Below are positions 1 through 8,576 of a DNA stretch of 58,009 nt, piece by piece. This stretch comes from Paraburkholderia kururiensis JCM 10599 = LMG 19447 (GTDB lineage Bacteria; Pseudomonadota; Gammaproteobacteria; Burkholderiales; Burkholderiaceae). Position numbers and translations under genes: made by a program. The notes under the pieces are model-generated. The model did not search any database, was not told the DNA's origin, and saw only the letters and a list, made by a program, of their open reading frames with translations. Location of the stretch: positions 1 through 58,009 of the forward strand of contig NZ_RJZE01000035.1 in assembly GCF_003986935.1 (NCBI RefSeq), in the 5' to 3' direction. Positions within the stretch are counted from its first letter, which is position 1. Each line of letters starts with the position of its first letter.

Positions 1-134
1 TTCACCACCATCGCCCGGAACGCCACGCCACGCGGGCCTTCCCGTCTCCCCGCGCCCCGCTTCCCGGAGCGCGAAAGAGCGAAATTCTAGTCACCTCCCG
101 CGCCCGTGGCAAGCAGTTTTTTTAGGCGGCACCT
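1..134. other. Window edge, no gene seen
   Basis: This short stretch lies downstream of the leftward paaF gene. I see no open frame with family resemblance and no convincing hairpin followed by a T-run for paaF. A neighbouring gene may begin outside the window. Confidence 0.5.
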
Positions 135-911
135 TTAACGGTGTTTGAACACCGGCTTGCGCTTCTCCACGAACGCCGCCATGCCTTCCTTCTGGTCTTC
201 TGTCGCGAACAACGAATGGAAAAGCCGGCGTTCGAAGTGAACGCCTTCGGCCAGCGTCGTCTCGTATGCCCGATTGACCGACTCCTTCACCATCATCACA
301 GCCTGCAAAGGCATTTCCGCGATCGTCGTTGCCGCCGCCATCGCCTCGTCGATCAACGACGCAGCTGGAATCACCCGCGATACAAGGCCTGCCCGCTCCG
401 CCTCTTCAGCATCCATGAAGCGTGCCGTGAGGCACATGTCCATCGCCTTTGCCTTCGACACAGCGCGCGGCAAGCGCTGTGTGCCGCCCGCACCCGGCAT
501 GATGCCCAGCTTGATCTCCGGTTGCCCGAACTTCGCCGTATCAGCAGCAAAAATGATGTCGCACATCATCGCCAGCTCGCACCCGCCGCCAAGCGCAAAA
601 CCCGCCACAGCCGCAATGATCGGCTTGCGGATCGATCGCACGCTCTCCCAGTTTCGCGTGATGTAGTCGCCTTTGTAGACGTCCATGAAGCTATACGTGG
701 CCATCATGCCGATGTCCGCACCGGCCGCGAATGCTTTCTCGCTACCCGTCACCACGATCGCGCCAATGCCTTCGTCCGCATCGAAAGTGCGCAGCGCCTC
801 GCCCAGTTCATCCATGAGCGCGTCGTTGAGTGCGTTCAATGCCTTAGGTCGATTCAACGTAACGAGACCCACCCTGCCGCGGGTTTCCACCAGGATGTTT
901 TCGTATGCCAT
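135..911 (-). CDS. paaF: Enoyl-CoA hydratase/isomerase, phenylacetate pathway (PaaF-like)
   Basis: This is a 258-residue crotonase-family protein that should hydrate an enoyl-CoA, in the phenylacetate pathway 2,3-dehydroadipyl-CoA. The crotonase signature is visible: the LNRPKALNALN segment near the N-terminus, an AFAAGADI oxyanion-hole loop, and a GGGCELAMMCD segment that forms the second half of the hole. The conserved catalytic glutamates lie in the QPEIKLGIMPGAGGT region. The start at 911 is chosen because GGAGG lies just upstream and the length fits PaaF; the frame stays open further upstream without a ribosome site. The gene faces away from paaN across a shared 136-bp region with a PaaR-like palindrome. 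A general fatty-acid enoyl-CoA hydratase is the alternative; the neighbours favour the paa role. Confidence 0.85.
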   Translation of the reverse strand: MAYENILVETRGRVGLVTLNRPKALNALNDALMDELGEALRTFDADEGIGAIVVTGSEKAFAAGADIGMMATYSFMDVYKGDYITRNWESVRSIRKPIIAAVAGFALGGGCELAMMCDIIFAADTAKFGQPEIKLGIMPGAGGTQRLPRAVSKAKAMDMCLTARFMDAEEAERAGLVSRVIPAASLIDEAMAAATTIAEMPLQAVMMVKESVNRAYETTLAEGVHFERRLFHSLFATEDQKEGMAAFVEKRKPVFKHR

Positions 912-985
912 GCGTCCTCCGTTTTCAAAGTGACGCGCGAACAAAACGTTTCGCGCAGAAATTTGATTGATGCTAACATTTGCCA

Positions 986-999
986 ACCAACCGGTCGGT
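986..999. promoter_or_regulatory. PaaR-like operator palindrome
   Basis: The 14-bp sequence ACCAACCGGTCGGT is an almost perfect palindrome (one mismatched pair). It lies between paaF and paaN, just upstream of the paaN candidate -35 box. TetR-family PaaR repressors of beta-proteobacteria are known to bind ACCGACCGGTCGGT-type sites and to be released by phenylacetyl-CoA. No paaR gene is in this window, so the regulator is inferred. Confidence 0.65.
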
Positions 1000-1006
1000 C
1001 AATTAA

Positions 1007-1035
1007 TTGACACGGACTCATCTAACGCCTATCTT
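1007..1035 (+). promoter_or_regulatory. Candidate paaN promoter
   Basis: A perfect TTGACA at 1007-1012 is followed after 17 bp by TATCTT at 1030-1035. The predicted transcript start is about 6 nt before the paaN ATG. The PaaR-like palindrome abuts the -35 box on its upstream side, a place where a bound repressor would block polymerase. Confidence 0.5.
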
Positions 1036-1047
1036 CTTTCGCCCGCC

Positions 1048-2757
1048 ATGACACACCCGCTCTTCAGCAGACACGAAGCCACGCTTCAAAAGGCGCTGAC
1101 CGCCATCGGGACACGCGGCTACTGGAGTCCGTTCGCCGAAATGCCCAGCCCCAAAGTGTACGGGGAAACGGCGAGCGCGGACGGTGAAGCGGCATTCAAG
1201 GCCCACCTGAATCGGGCCTTCCCGCTGGACCAGCCCTCGACGGGCGATACCGTCGGCAGCGAAGCTTCTCCATTCGGTTTTGCCCTCGGTATTCGTTACC
1301 CCCGTTCCGAGCCGGACCAGTTGATCGCAGCGGCCGCCAGCGCACAGAAGAGCTGGCGCGATGCAGGCCCGACGGCATGGGTCGGAGTGAGCCTCGAAAT
1401 TCTCGTCCGGCTGAATCGCGCAAGCTTCGAAATCGCTCATAGCGTCATGCATACGACCGGGCAAGCCTTCATGATGGCGTTCCAGGCGGGCGGCCCCCAC
1501 GCACAGGACCGTGCGCTCGAAGCGGTCGCATACGCGTGGGACCAGCTGCGCCGCATTCCGGCCACCGCCTACTGGGAAAAGCCACAAGGCAAGAACCCGC
1601 CGCTCGCGATGCACAAGCGCTATACGATCGTCCCGCGCGGCACGGGTCTTGTCCTCGGCTGCTGCACGTTTCCGACCTGGAACGGCTACCCAGGCCTGTT
1701 CGCCGACCTGGCGACTGGCAACACGGTCATCGTCAAGCCCCATCCCGGCGCGATTCTGCCGCTCGCCATCACCGTACGCATCGCGCGCGACGTGCTGCGC
1801 GAAGCGGGCTTCGACCCAAATGTCGTCACGCTGCTCGCCACGGCTCCCGACGATGGCGCGCTCGTCCAGGCGCTGGCTCAACGCCCCGAAATCAAACTGA
1901 TCGACTTCACGGGCAGCACGCAAAACGGCGCATGGCTCGAGCGGCACGCGCCGCAAGCACACGTCTTCACCGAGAAGGCCGGTGTCAACCAGGTCGTGAT
2001 CGATTCAGTCGACGACATCAAGACAGCCACGCGCAACATCGCCTTCTCGCTCGCGCTTTACTCCGGTCAGATGTGTACGGCGCCCCAAAACATTTACATC
2101 CCGCGCAACGGCATCCGGACCGCCGAGGGAACGTTGAGCTTCGACGACGCGGCCGCTGCGATAACGTCGGCCGTCGAGAAGCTCGTTGCCGATCCCACGC
2201 GGGCGGTCGAGGTGCTGGGCGCCATCCAGAACGAGGGTGTCAAGCGCCGCATCGATGAAGCGCGCAAGCTCGGCCGTTTGTTGGTGGACAGCCGAGCGCT
2301 CGAACATCCTCAGTTTCCCGAAGCCCGCGTCTGCACGCCGCTCGTCATTCAGCTCGATGCGGCAAAGGACGCCGCAACGTTCACCCACGAATGGTTCGGG
2401 CCCATCGCGTTCGTCATCGCCACCGACTCCACCGCGCAGTCGCTCGAAATGGCGGGGTCCATTGCACGCGATCACGGCGCGTTGACGCTCTCCGTATACA
2501 GCACCGACGACGCCGTGATCGAAGCAGCGCAAGAGGCTTCGATCGAAGGCGGCGTTGCTCTCTCGATCAATCTGACGGGCGGCGTATTCGTCAACCAGTC
2601 TGCGGCGTTCTCGGATTTCCACGGCACCGGGGCCAATCCCGCCGCCAACGCCGCCCTGACCGACGCGGCTTTCGTCGCGAACCGATTCCGCGTCGTTCAA
2701 AGCCGGGTTCATGTTGAGCCCAAAGCACCAACTGCGGAAGTCGGCAAGACGGCATAG
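1048..2757 (+). CDS. paaN: Phenylacetate degradation protein PaaN (aldehyde dehydrogenase family)
   Basis: This 569-residue protein belongs to the PaaN branch of the aldehyde dehydrogenase superfamily, NAD(P)-dependent enzymes thought to oxidise the ring-opened semialdehyde of the phenylacetyl-CoA pathway. It lacks the C-terminal MaoC hydratase domain of enteric PaaZ and has the usual length for free-standing PaaN. Visible landmarks are the cofactor-binding FTGSTQNG segment, a glutamate in FTEKAGVN (about residue 309) and the catalytic cysteine in SGQMCTAPQ (about residue 343). The ATG at 1048 gives the family N-terminus; the upstream in-frame ATG at 967 would put the operator inside the gene. 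No Shine-Dalgarno sequence precedes 1048. It heads the rightward paaN-J-G-I-K run. Confidence 0.88.
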   Translation: MTHPLFSRHEATLQKALTAIGTRGYWSPFAEMPSPKVYGETASADGEAAFKAHLNRAFPLDQPSTGDTVGSEASPFGFALGIRYPRSEPDQLIAAAASAQKSWRDAGPTAWVGVSLEILVRLNRASFEIAHSVMHTTGQAFMMAFQAGGPHAQDRALEAVAYAWDQLRRIPATAYWEKPQGKNPPLAMHKRYTIVPRGTGLVLGCCTFPTWNGYPGLFADLATGNTVIVKPHPGAILPLAITVRIARDVLREAGFDPNVVTLLATAPDDGALVQALAQRPEIKLIDFTGSTQNGAWLERHAPQAHVFTEKAGVNQVVIDSVDDIKTATRNIAFSLALYSGQMCTAPQNIYIPRNGIRTAEGTLSFDDAAAAITSAVEKLVADPTRAVEVLGAIQNEGVKRRIDEARKLGRLLVDSRALEHPQFPEARVCTPLVIQLDAAKDAATFTHEWFGPIAFVIATDSTAQSLEMAGSIARDHGALTLSVYSTDDAVIEAAQEASIEGGVALSINLTGGVFVNQSAAFSDFHGTGANPAANAALTDAAFVANRFRVVQSRVHVEPKAPTAEVGKTA

Positions 2758-2859
2758 GCCATCCGGCCGAATAGCCCGCGCGCTACGGGCTCCCTAATAT
2801 GAACGAGCCGACGAACGGGCGCCCTGCCCGGTTCGCGCTCACGCAGGAATGAACCCACG

Positions 2860-4062
2860 ATGACCGACGCCTTCATCTGCGACGCAATCCGCACACCGTT
2901 TGGCCGCTATGGCGGCGCCCTCAAGGACGTGCGCGCCGACGACCTCGCTGCCGTGCCCATCAAGGCGCTCATCGCGCGCAATCCCGGCGTGGCATGGCAA
3001 ACAATCGACGACGTACTGTACGGCTGCGCCAACCAGGCCGGCGAAGACAACCGGAACGTCGCGCGCATGGCAGCGCTGCTCGCCGGCCTGCCGGCCGATG
3101 TGCCCGGCGGCACGCTGAACCGGCTCTGCGGGTCGGGCCTCGACGCCGTGGGCAGCGCCGCCCGAGCCATCAAGGCAGGCGAGGCACAACTCATGATTGC
3201 GGGTGGCGTAGAAAGCATGACCCGCGCGCCTTTCGTGATGGGCAAGGCTGCGTCGGCCTTTGCCCGCGAAGCAAAGATCTACGACACGACCATCGGCTGG
3301 CGCTTCGTCAATGAGTGGATGAAACGCGAATATGGCGTCGACTCCATGCCCGAAACCGCCGAAAACGTGGCGGTGCAGTTCGGCATCAGTCGCGCCGACC
3401 AGGACGCCTTCGCACTACGCAGCCAGCAAAAGGCCGCACGCGCCCAACAAGACGGCATGCTCGCCGAAGAAATCGTCCCGGTCGAAATCGCGCAGAAAAA
3501 GGACGACCCGATACGCGTGAGCCTGGATGAACACCTACGCAGCACGACGCTGGAAGCGCTTGCCAAACTGAAAGGCGTCGTCCGGCCCGACGGCACGGTA
3601 ACGGCCGGCAACGCGTCGGGCGTGAACGACGGCGCGTGTGCATTGCTGCTCGCCAGCGCCAAGGCCGCCGACCAGTACGGGTTGCGCCGCCGCGCGCGGG
3701 TGATCGGTATGGCGACGGCCGGTGTGGCGCCGCGCATCATGGGCATCGGCCCCGCGCCCGCCACCAAGAAGCTGCTCGCCCAAACCGGGCTCTCGCTCGA
3801 TCAATTCGACGTCATCGAACTCAACGAAGCCTTTGCGTCGCAGGGTCTCGCCGTATTGCGCCTTCTCGGCCTTCGCGATGACGATCCCCGTGTCAATCCA
3901 AACGGCGGGGCGATTGCGCTGGGTCATCCGCTCGGGGCATCAGGCGCGCGGCTCGTCACCACCGCCCTTCACCAGCTGGAACGCACGGCGGGCCGCTTCG
4001 CGCTCTGCACCATGTGCATCGGCGTCGGTCAGGGCATTGCGCTTGCCATCGAACGCATTTAA
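2860..4062 (+). CDS. paaJ: 3-oxoadipyl-CoA/3-oxo-5,6-dehydrosuberyl-CoA thiolase
   Basis: This 400-residue thiolase has the length typical of PaaJ/PcaF. It should cleave 3-oxoadipyl-CoA to succinyl-CoA and acetyl-CoA, and the dehydrosuberyl-CoA intermediate earlier in the pathway. The nucleophilic cysteine is in NRLCGSG (residue 90), the catalytic histidine in ALGHPLGASGARL (about residue 356) and the second cysteine in CTMCIGVGQG (about residue 386). It follows paaN by 102 bp, which contain a small AGCCCG/CGGGCT hairpin but no T-run, so cotranscription is likely. PcaF of the protocatechuate pathway is nearly identical in family terms; the paa neighbours decide the name. Confidence 0.9.
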   Translation: MTDAFICDAIRTPFGRYGGALKDVRADDLAAVPIKALIARNPGVAWQTIDDVLYGCANQAGEDNRNVARMAALLAGLPADVPGGTLNRLCGSGLDAVGSAARAIKAGEAQLMIAGGVESMTRAPFVMGKAASAFAREAKIYDTTIGWRFVNEWMKREYGVDSMPETAENVAVQFGISRADQDAFALRSQQKAARAQQDGMLAEEIVPVEIAQKKDDPIRVSLDEHLRSTTLEALAKLKGVVRPDGTVTAGNASGVNDGACALLLASAKAADQYGLRRRARVIGMATAGVAPRIMGIGPAPATKKLLAQTGLSLDQFDVIELNEAFASQGLAVLRLLGLRDDDPRVNPNGGAIALGHPLGASGARLVTTALHQLERTAGRFALCTMCIGVGQGIALAIERI

Positions 4063-4110
4063 CGGCACCAGGACGCCACAGCCAACGCAGCGGAGACAAG
4101 GAGGCAACCG

Positions 4111-4902
4111 ATGTCCTACGAAGCGATCCGCGTCGAATTCGACGCATCCACGCACGTTGCAACGCTCACACTGAACCGGCCGGACAAGCTCAACAGTTTT
4201 ACGCGGGCTATGCATCGCGAAGTGACAGGCGCGCTCGACGAAGTGATGGGTGCCAACGCTCGCGCACTCATTCTGACGGGCGCGGGCCGCGCGTTCTGTG
4301 CCGGGCAGGATCTCGCCGATCTGGACTTCACGCCCGGCGCCATGACCGACCTCGGCGCCCTGATCGAAGAGCACTTCAACCCGCTCGTGAAAAAGATCCA
4401 GTCACTCCCGATGCCCGTCGTCGCTGCCGTCAACGGAACCGCCGCCGGCGCCGGCGCGAACCTCGCGCTCGCTTGCGACATCGTGCTGGCCGCAAGATGC
4501 GCAAGCTTCATCCAGGCATTCGTGAAAATCGGCCTCGTACCGGACTCGGGCGGCACCTGGTTTCTGCCACAGCGGGTCGGCATGGCGCGCGCGCTCGGGC
4601 TCGCCATGACGGGCGAGCGCCTCGGCGCCGAAAAGGCCGAAAGCTGGGGACTCATCTGGCAAGCCGTCGACGACGCCGATTTGCCGTCCGCGGCCATTCG
4701 CCTGGCCACAGAACTTGCCCAACAGCCCACGCGTGCCATCGTCGCCACGAGGCAGGCCATGCGGCAAGGCTCGGGGCATACCCTCGAGCAGCAACTGGAC
4801 CTGGAACGCGACCTGCAGCGCGAACTGGGGAACTCGCACGACTACATGGAAGGCGTACAAGCCTTCATGGAAAAACGCGCGCCGCGCTTCCAGGGCCGCT
4901 GA
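4111..4902 (+). CDS. paaG: 2-(1,2-epoxy-1,2-dihydrophenyl)acetyl-CoA isomerase PaaG
   Basis: This 263-residue crotonase-family protein matches the length of PaaG, which converts the ring-epoxide of phenylacetyl-CoA to the oxepin-CoA. Crotonase landmarks are LTLNRPDKLNSF, AFCAGQDLADLDF and the GAGANLALACD loop. The acidic residue in LVPDSGGTWFLP is PaaG-like (Asp), unlike the glutamate pair of true hydratases such as the paaF product here. GGAGG lies 7 nt before the start. It sits between the thiolase and the PaaI thioesterase, whose start follows by a single base. Confidence 0.9.
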   Translation: MSYEAIRVEFDASTHVATLTLNRPDKLNSFTRAMHREVTGALDEVMGANARALILTGAGRAFCAGQDLADLDFTPGAMTDLGALIEEHFNPLVKKIQSLPMPVVAAVNGTAAGAGANLALACDIVLAARCASFIQAFVKIGLVPDSGGTWFLPQRVGMARALGLAMTGERLGAEKAESWGLIWQAVDDADLPSAAIRLATELAQQPTRAIVATRQAMRQGSGHTLEQQLDLERDLQRELGNSHDYMEGVQAFMEKRAPRFQGR

Positions 4903-4903
4903 T

Positions 4904-5365
4904 ATGTCCTCAATTCATTACCCGCACCCGCCCATGACGCCCGACGAACTCGCCCTCGCCACCGCCCAGTCGATGTACGAAGCCGACGCATGCAGCCGCG
5001 CGCTCGGCCTCGAATTGCTGGAAGTACGAGCCGGCTACGCGCGCATGCGCATGACCGTGCGGCCCGACTTCCTCAATGGACATCGCATCTGCCACGGCGG
5101 CCTCATCTTCACGCTCGCCGACTCTACCTTTGCGTTCGCCTGCAACTCGTACAACATCAGCACAGTCGCGTCTGGCTGTTCGATTGAATTCCTGCGGCCT
5201 GTGCAACCCGACGAAGTCCTGACCGCCGAAGCAACGGAACAGGTGCTGAACGGACGCACGGGCATCTACGACATTCGCGTGACGAACCGCGCGGGCGAAA
5301 CCGTCGCGATGTTTCGCGGCAAGTCCGCACAGATTCGCGGCCAGGTCATACCGGTTCCCGAATAA
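4904..5365 (+). CDS. paaI: Hydroxyphenylacetyl-CoA thioesterase PaaI
   Basis: This 153-residue hotdog-fold thioesterase should hydrolyse dead-end or ring-hydroxylated phenylacetyl-CoA intermediates and free CoA. The 4HBT motif is visible in NGHRICHGGLIFTLADSTFAF, with the catalytic Asp in TLADS. The ATG at 4904 is set by the gene order: it lies one base after the paaG stop, an arrangement typical of translational coupling. The longer open frame upstream lies within paaG and encodes nothing PaaI-like. Confidence 0.9.
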   Translation: MSSIHYPHPPMTPDELALATAQSMYEADACSRALGLELLEVRAGYARMRMTVRPDFLNGHRICHGGLIFTLADSTFAFACNSYNISTVASGCSIEFLRPVQPDEVLTAEATEQVLNGRTGIYDIRVTNRAGETVAMFRGKSAQIRGQVIPVPE

Positions 5366-5385
5366 CGCAGCGAGGCCGAACCGAA

Positions 5386-5427
5386 TCAGCCCATCCAGGC
5401 CCGCCGCACACAACGGGCCCTGTGCTG
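5386..5427 (+). other. Two-part hairpin between paaI and paaK
   Basis: TCAGC at 5386-5390 pairs with GCTGA at 5423-5427, and inside it GGCCCG (5398-5403) pairs with CGGGCC (5414-5419). Only TTGTTT follows, so this is at best a weak terminator or an mRNA-processing hairpin. It could lower paaK expression relative to paaI. Confidence 0.35.
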
Positions 5428-5480
5428 ATTGTTTCGCCGCACGAGCCGCCTACTATTCATAAAGCACCCAGGAGACATCG

Positions 5481-6785
5481 ATGACTACCCCGCTGCCGCT
5501 CGACCCCATTGAAACGGCGAGCCGCGACGAACTCGCCGCATTGCAGCTGTCGCGGCTGAAATGGTCGCTCGCGCACGCCTACGAAAACTCGCCGGTGTAC
5601 CGGCGCAAGTTTGACGAAGCAGGGGTACACCCCGCGGAGCTCAAAACGCTCGCCGACCTCGCGCGCTTTCCGTTCACGACCAAGCAGGATCTGCGGGACA
5701 ACTACCCGTTCGGGATGTTCGCGGTGCCTCAGGATCAGATCGCGCGAATTCATGCATCGTCGGGCACCACCGGCAAACCGACCGTAGTCGGCTATACGGC
5801 GCGCGATATCGATACCTGGGCCGGACTCGTCGCCCGTTCGATCCGCGCGGCAGGCGCTCGGCGCGGCGACAAGGTGCACGTGAGTTACGGCTACGGGCTC
5901 TTCACAGGCGGCCTCGGCGCACACTACGGTGCCGAACGTGCGGGCCTCACGGTCATTCCGTTTGGCGGCGGCCAGACCGAAAAGCAGGTGCAGCTGATTC
6001 AGGACTTCAAACCCGACATCATCATGGTGACGCCGAGCTACATGCTCTCCATCGCCGACGAACTCGAACGGCAAGGCGTGGACCCGGCGAAATGTTCGCT
6101 GCGCATCGGCATCTTCGGCGCCGAGCCTTGGACCAACGACATGCGCAAGGCCATTGAAGAACGCATGGGCATCGAGGCCGTGGACATCTACGGCCTATCG
6201 GAAGTCATTGGGCCGGGCGTTGCGTCGGAATGTGTCGAAACCAAGGATGGCCCGACGATCTGGGAAGACCATTTCTACCCCGAGATCATCGACCCGGAAA
6301 CAGGCGAAGTGCTGCCCGAAGGCGAATTCGGCGAACTCGTCTTCACCTCGCTCACCAAGGAAGCGCTGCCCATCGTCCGTTACCGCACGCGCGACCTCAC
6401 TCGTCTACTTCCCGGCACCGCGCGCACCATGCGCCGCATGGAGAAGATCACGGGCCGCTCGGACGACATGATGATCATCCGCGGCGTCAACGTATTCCCG
6501 ACGCAGATCGAGGAACTGCTGTTGAAGCAGCACGCGCTCGCGCCGTATTACCAGATCGTGCTGACCAAGGAAGGGCCGCTCGACGTCATGACGGTCAACG
6601 TCGAGCCGTGCCCCGAGACTGCGCCCGACTCCACCGTTCTGCGAGCTGCAAAAGAAGCGCTCACCTACGACATCAAGGCGTTGATCGGCGTGAGCGCGGT
6701 GGTCAACGTGCTAGCCGTGAATGGAATCGAGCGCTCGGTTGGAAAGGCGCGGCGCGTAGTGGATAAACGGCACGCCAGCCGCTGA
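5481..6785 (+). CDS. paaK: Phenylacetate--CoA ligase PaaK
   Basis: This 434-residue adenylate-forming enzyme activates phenylacetate with ATP and CoA to phenylacetyl-CoA, the first step of the pathway and the source of the PaaR inducer. The length fits PaaK. The nucleotide-binding P-loop HASSGTTGKPT is at residues 91-101, and the C-terminal region keeps the YRTRDLTR and GRSDDMMIIRGVNVFP motifs. AGGAG lies 7 nt before the ATG. It is the last gene of the rightward cluster and converges on mltA; I see no clear terminator in the 69 bp between them. Confidence 0.92.
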   Translation: MTTPLPLDPIETASRDELAALQLSRLKWSLAHAYENSPVYRRKFDEAGVHPAELKTLADLARFPFTTKQDLRDNYPFGMFAVPQDQIARIHASSGTTGKPTVVGYTARDIDTWAGLVARSIRAAGARRGDKVHVSYGYGLFTGGLGAHYGAERAGLTVIPFGGGQTEKQVQLIQDFKPDIIMVTPSYMLSIADELERQGVDPAKCSLRIGIFGAEPWTNDMRKAIEERMGIEAVDIYGLSEVIGPGVASECVETKDGPTIWEDHFYPEIIDPETGEVLPEGEFGELVFTSLTKEALPIVRYRTRDLTRLLPGTARTMRRMEKITGRSDDMMIIRGVNVFPTQIEELLLKQHALAPYYQIVLTKEGPLDVMTVNVEPCPETAPDSTVLRAAKEALTYDIKALIGVSAVVNVLAVNGIERSVGKARRVVDKRHASR

Positions 6786-6854
6786 GTGAACCGGCAGACC
6801 GGCCGGTGGTGGCCGGTGGTGGTGCAGGCACGGGAAGCGGCAAGCCGCCGGGCT

Positions 6855-7997
6855 TTACCGCGCCGCCACCGCCGCAGCATCCGCGTTGGGAAACAGCAGC
6901 CACATCCTGCCCGTCTGCTTCATCCTGCCGGCCAGGTCGCCGGCCTCGTCGCCAAGGCCCCAGAAGTAGTCGGCCCGCACGCCGCCTTTGATTGCCGTAC
7001 CCGTGTCCTGCGCAAACACGAGGCGGTTCAGCGGCGCGTTGGTCATGGGCCGCGTGGTCTGAAGAAACACCGGTGTGCCGAGCGGGATAGACGAGGGGTC
7101 CACCGCAATGGAGCGCTCCGGTGTGAGCGGCACGCCGAGCGCACCCACCGGACCATCGGCACCGCCCTGCGCCATGCCTTCGGCCGAAGGCATCTCGCGG
7201 AAAAATACGAAGCGCGGATTGGTATCGAGCAGCGCATCGACGCGAGACGGATTCGCGCGCGCCCAGGCCTTGATGCCCTGCATGGTGGCCTGCGCGGGCG
7301 TGATCTCGCCGCGGTCCAACAGCCAGCGTCCAATGGACTTGTACGGCTGGTTGTTCGTGCCGCCGTAGCCCACGCGCATCACGCTGCCGTCTTCCATCAC
7401 GATTCGACCGGAGCCCTGCACCTGCAGGAAGAACGCTTCGATGGGGTCGTCGACCCACACCAGTTCGTTGCCGTTCAGGATGCCCGAGCGCTCGAGTTGC
7501 GCGCGCGACGGCAGCGCAGCACCCGGCCGCACGCTCGCGGGCCAGCGGTAGAGCGCCGTCTGGTACACGCCGTGACGCGTACGCGAGCCGCGCAGCAGTG
7601 GTTCGTAGTAGCCAGTCACGAGACCATCGAGCGTGCCGTCGTTGTTCGAAAACTGGAACGGCGTGAAATACGTTTCGAAGAATTTGCGGGCGGTCGTCAC
7701 GTCGAGATCGTCGATCTGCGCTGCGGCGGCGCAGACGCGTTGCCAGCGCGAATCGCGCGCGAGCCGCGTGCAGTTCTGCCGCAGCGCAGCCGTCACGCCG
7801 ATCAGCGAATCGTCCTCCCAGCCTGCCACCTGTTGCCAGGCCACGGGCGTGAGGCGCGTCGCCGCAATCTGGCCGGGGACGATCGCGGCGCCCGTGGGCG
7901 GTGCCGTCTTCAGCGGCGGACGCCCGCCGCACGAGGCCAGCAAGACCGCGATCGAAACCGCGCCGGCCCACTGCGCGGCACGCTGGGCAAACCGCAT
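6855..7997 (-). CDS. mltA: Membrane-bound lytic transglycosylase A
   Basis: This 380-residue lipoprotein should cleave the glycosidic bond of peptidoglycan to give 1,6-anhydro-muropeptides at the inner face of the outer membrane. It starts with a basic n-region and a hydrophobic stretch ending in a lipobox (VLLASCGG), which fixes the start at 7997 against a longer open frame. The MltA domain follows, and the C-terminal 3D (Asp-Asp-Asp) domain is clear: FAQDTGTAIKG, then VRADYFWGLGDEAGDLAG, whose aspartates form the active site. It faces away from a small rightward membrane ORF. Confidence 0.92.
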   Translation of the reverse strand: MRFAQRAAQWAGAVSIAVLLASCGGRPPLKTAPPTGAAIVPGQIAATRLTPVAWQQVAGWEDDSLIGVTAALRQNCTRLARDSRWQRVCAAAAQIDDLDVTTARKFFETYFTPFQFSNNDGTLDGLVTGYYEPLLRGSRTRHGVYQTALYRWPASVRPGAALPSRAQLERSGILNGNELVWVDDPIEAFFLQVQGSGRIVMEDGSVMRVGYGGTNNQPYKSIGRWLLDRGEITPAQATMQGIKAWARANPSRVDALLDTNPRFVFFREMPSAEGMAQGGADGPVGALGVPLTPERSIAVDPSSIPLGTPVFLQTTRPMTNAPLNRLVFAQDTGTAIKGGVRADYFWGLGDEAGDLAGRMKQTGRMWLLFPNADAAAVAAR

Positions 7998-8025
7998 ACA
8001 ATGCCTGCTCTTGATGGAAGCCGCC

Positions 8026-8172
8026 ATGTCCGATCTGTTCGACGAATACCCCATGCTCGTTTTCGCGCTGGAGTCGCTCCTCGCGCTGTTCCTCTTGATC
8101 TTCATCGTTGTCTGGACCGCGTCGGGCAAGAAGAAGCATAAGCGCGCCGAGCGCGACAAACCACGCAACTAG
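8026..8172 (+). CDS. Small single-pass membrane protein, unknown function
   Basis: This frame encodes 48 residues: a short acidic N-terminus (MSDLFDEYP), a hydrophobic segment of about 20 residues (roughly 10-29) and a strongly basic, soluble tail (KKKHKRAERDKPRN). The positive-inside rule predicts the tail is cytoplasmic. GGAAG lies 5 nt upstream of the ATG; an in-frame ATG at 8014 would add four residues. It starts only 28 bp from the mltA start on the other strand, so its promoter and that of mltA would overlap. I do not recognise a family. The composition looks like a real protein, not an antisense shadow, because nothing is encoded opposite it. Confidence 0.55.
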   Translation: MSDLFDEYPMLVFALESLLALFLLIFIVVWTASGKKKHKRAERDKPRN

Positions 8173-8201
8173 TCGGCACGCTGCGCGATCCGGATCGCAC
8201 T

Positions 8202-8576
8202 TCAGTGCAACGTGCGCGGCATGCGCAGTACAAATTCCGGAACGGTCGCGTCGAACCGTTCACCATCTTCCGCCACGCAGAAGTACTCTCCGCGCATCGT
8301 GCCCACAGGCGTGGCGATCACGGCCCAGCTCGTGTATTCGAACTGCTCGCCAGCCTTGAGCAGCGGCTGCTGCCCGACCACGCCAAGCCCCTTCACTTCC
8401 TGCACGTGATTGTCGCTGTCGGTGATCACCCAGTGGCGCGCAATCAACTGGGCCGTCACCTGTCCCGTGTTGCGGATGGTGAGCGTGTAAGCGAACGCGT
8501 ACTGGCGGCGATCCGGGTCCGACTCTTCGGGAAGGTAGCGCACCTGCGCCGATACGCTGAATTCGTACTGGCTCAT
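8202..8576 (-). CDS. apaG: ApaG (Co2+/Mg2+ efflux-associated) protein
   Basis: This 124-residue protein has exactly the ApaG family size and sequence: a fibronectin-type-III-like beta sandwich with TIRNTGQVTAQLIARHWVITDS, the GVVGQQPLLKAGEQFEYTS centre and the MRGEYFCV strand. ApaG is linked in enterics to cobalt resistance and Ap4A metabolism, but its molecular role is not settled. The start at 8576 is the first ATG of the conserved domain; the open frame upstream lies antisense to rpe and is not protein-like. Confidence 0.93.
   Translation of the reverse strand: MSQYEFSVSAQVRYLPEESDPDRRQYAFAYTLTIRNTGQVTAQLIARHWVITDSDNHVQEVKGLGVVGQQPLLKAGEQFEYTSWAVIATPVGTMRGEYFCVAEDGERFDATVPEFVLRMPRTLH

Noticed and set aside
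967..1047. Upstream paaN start adding 27 residues
   Set aside because: It would place the PaaR-like operator and promoter inside the coding sequence, and the added residues do not look like PaaN.
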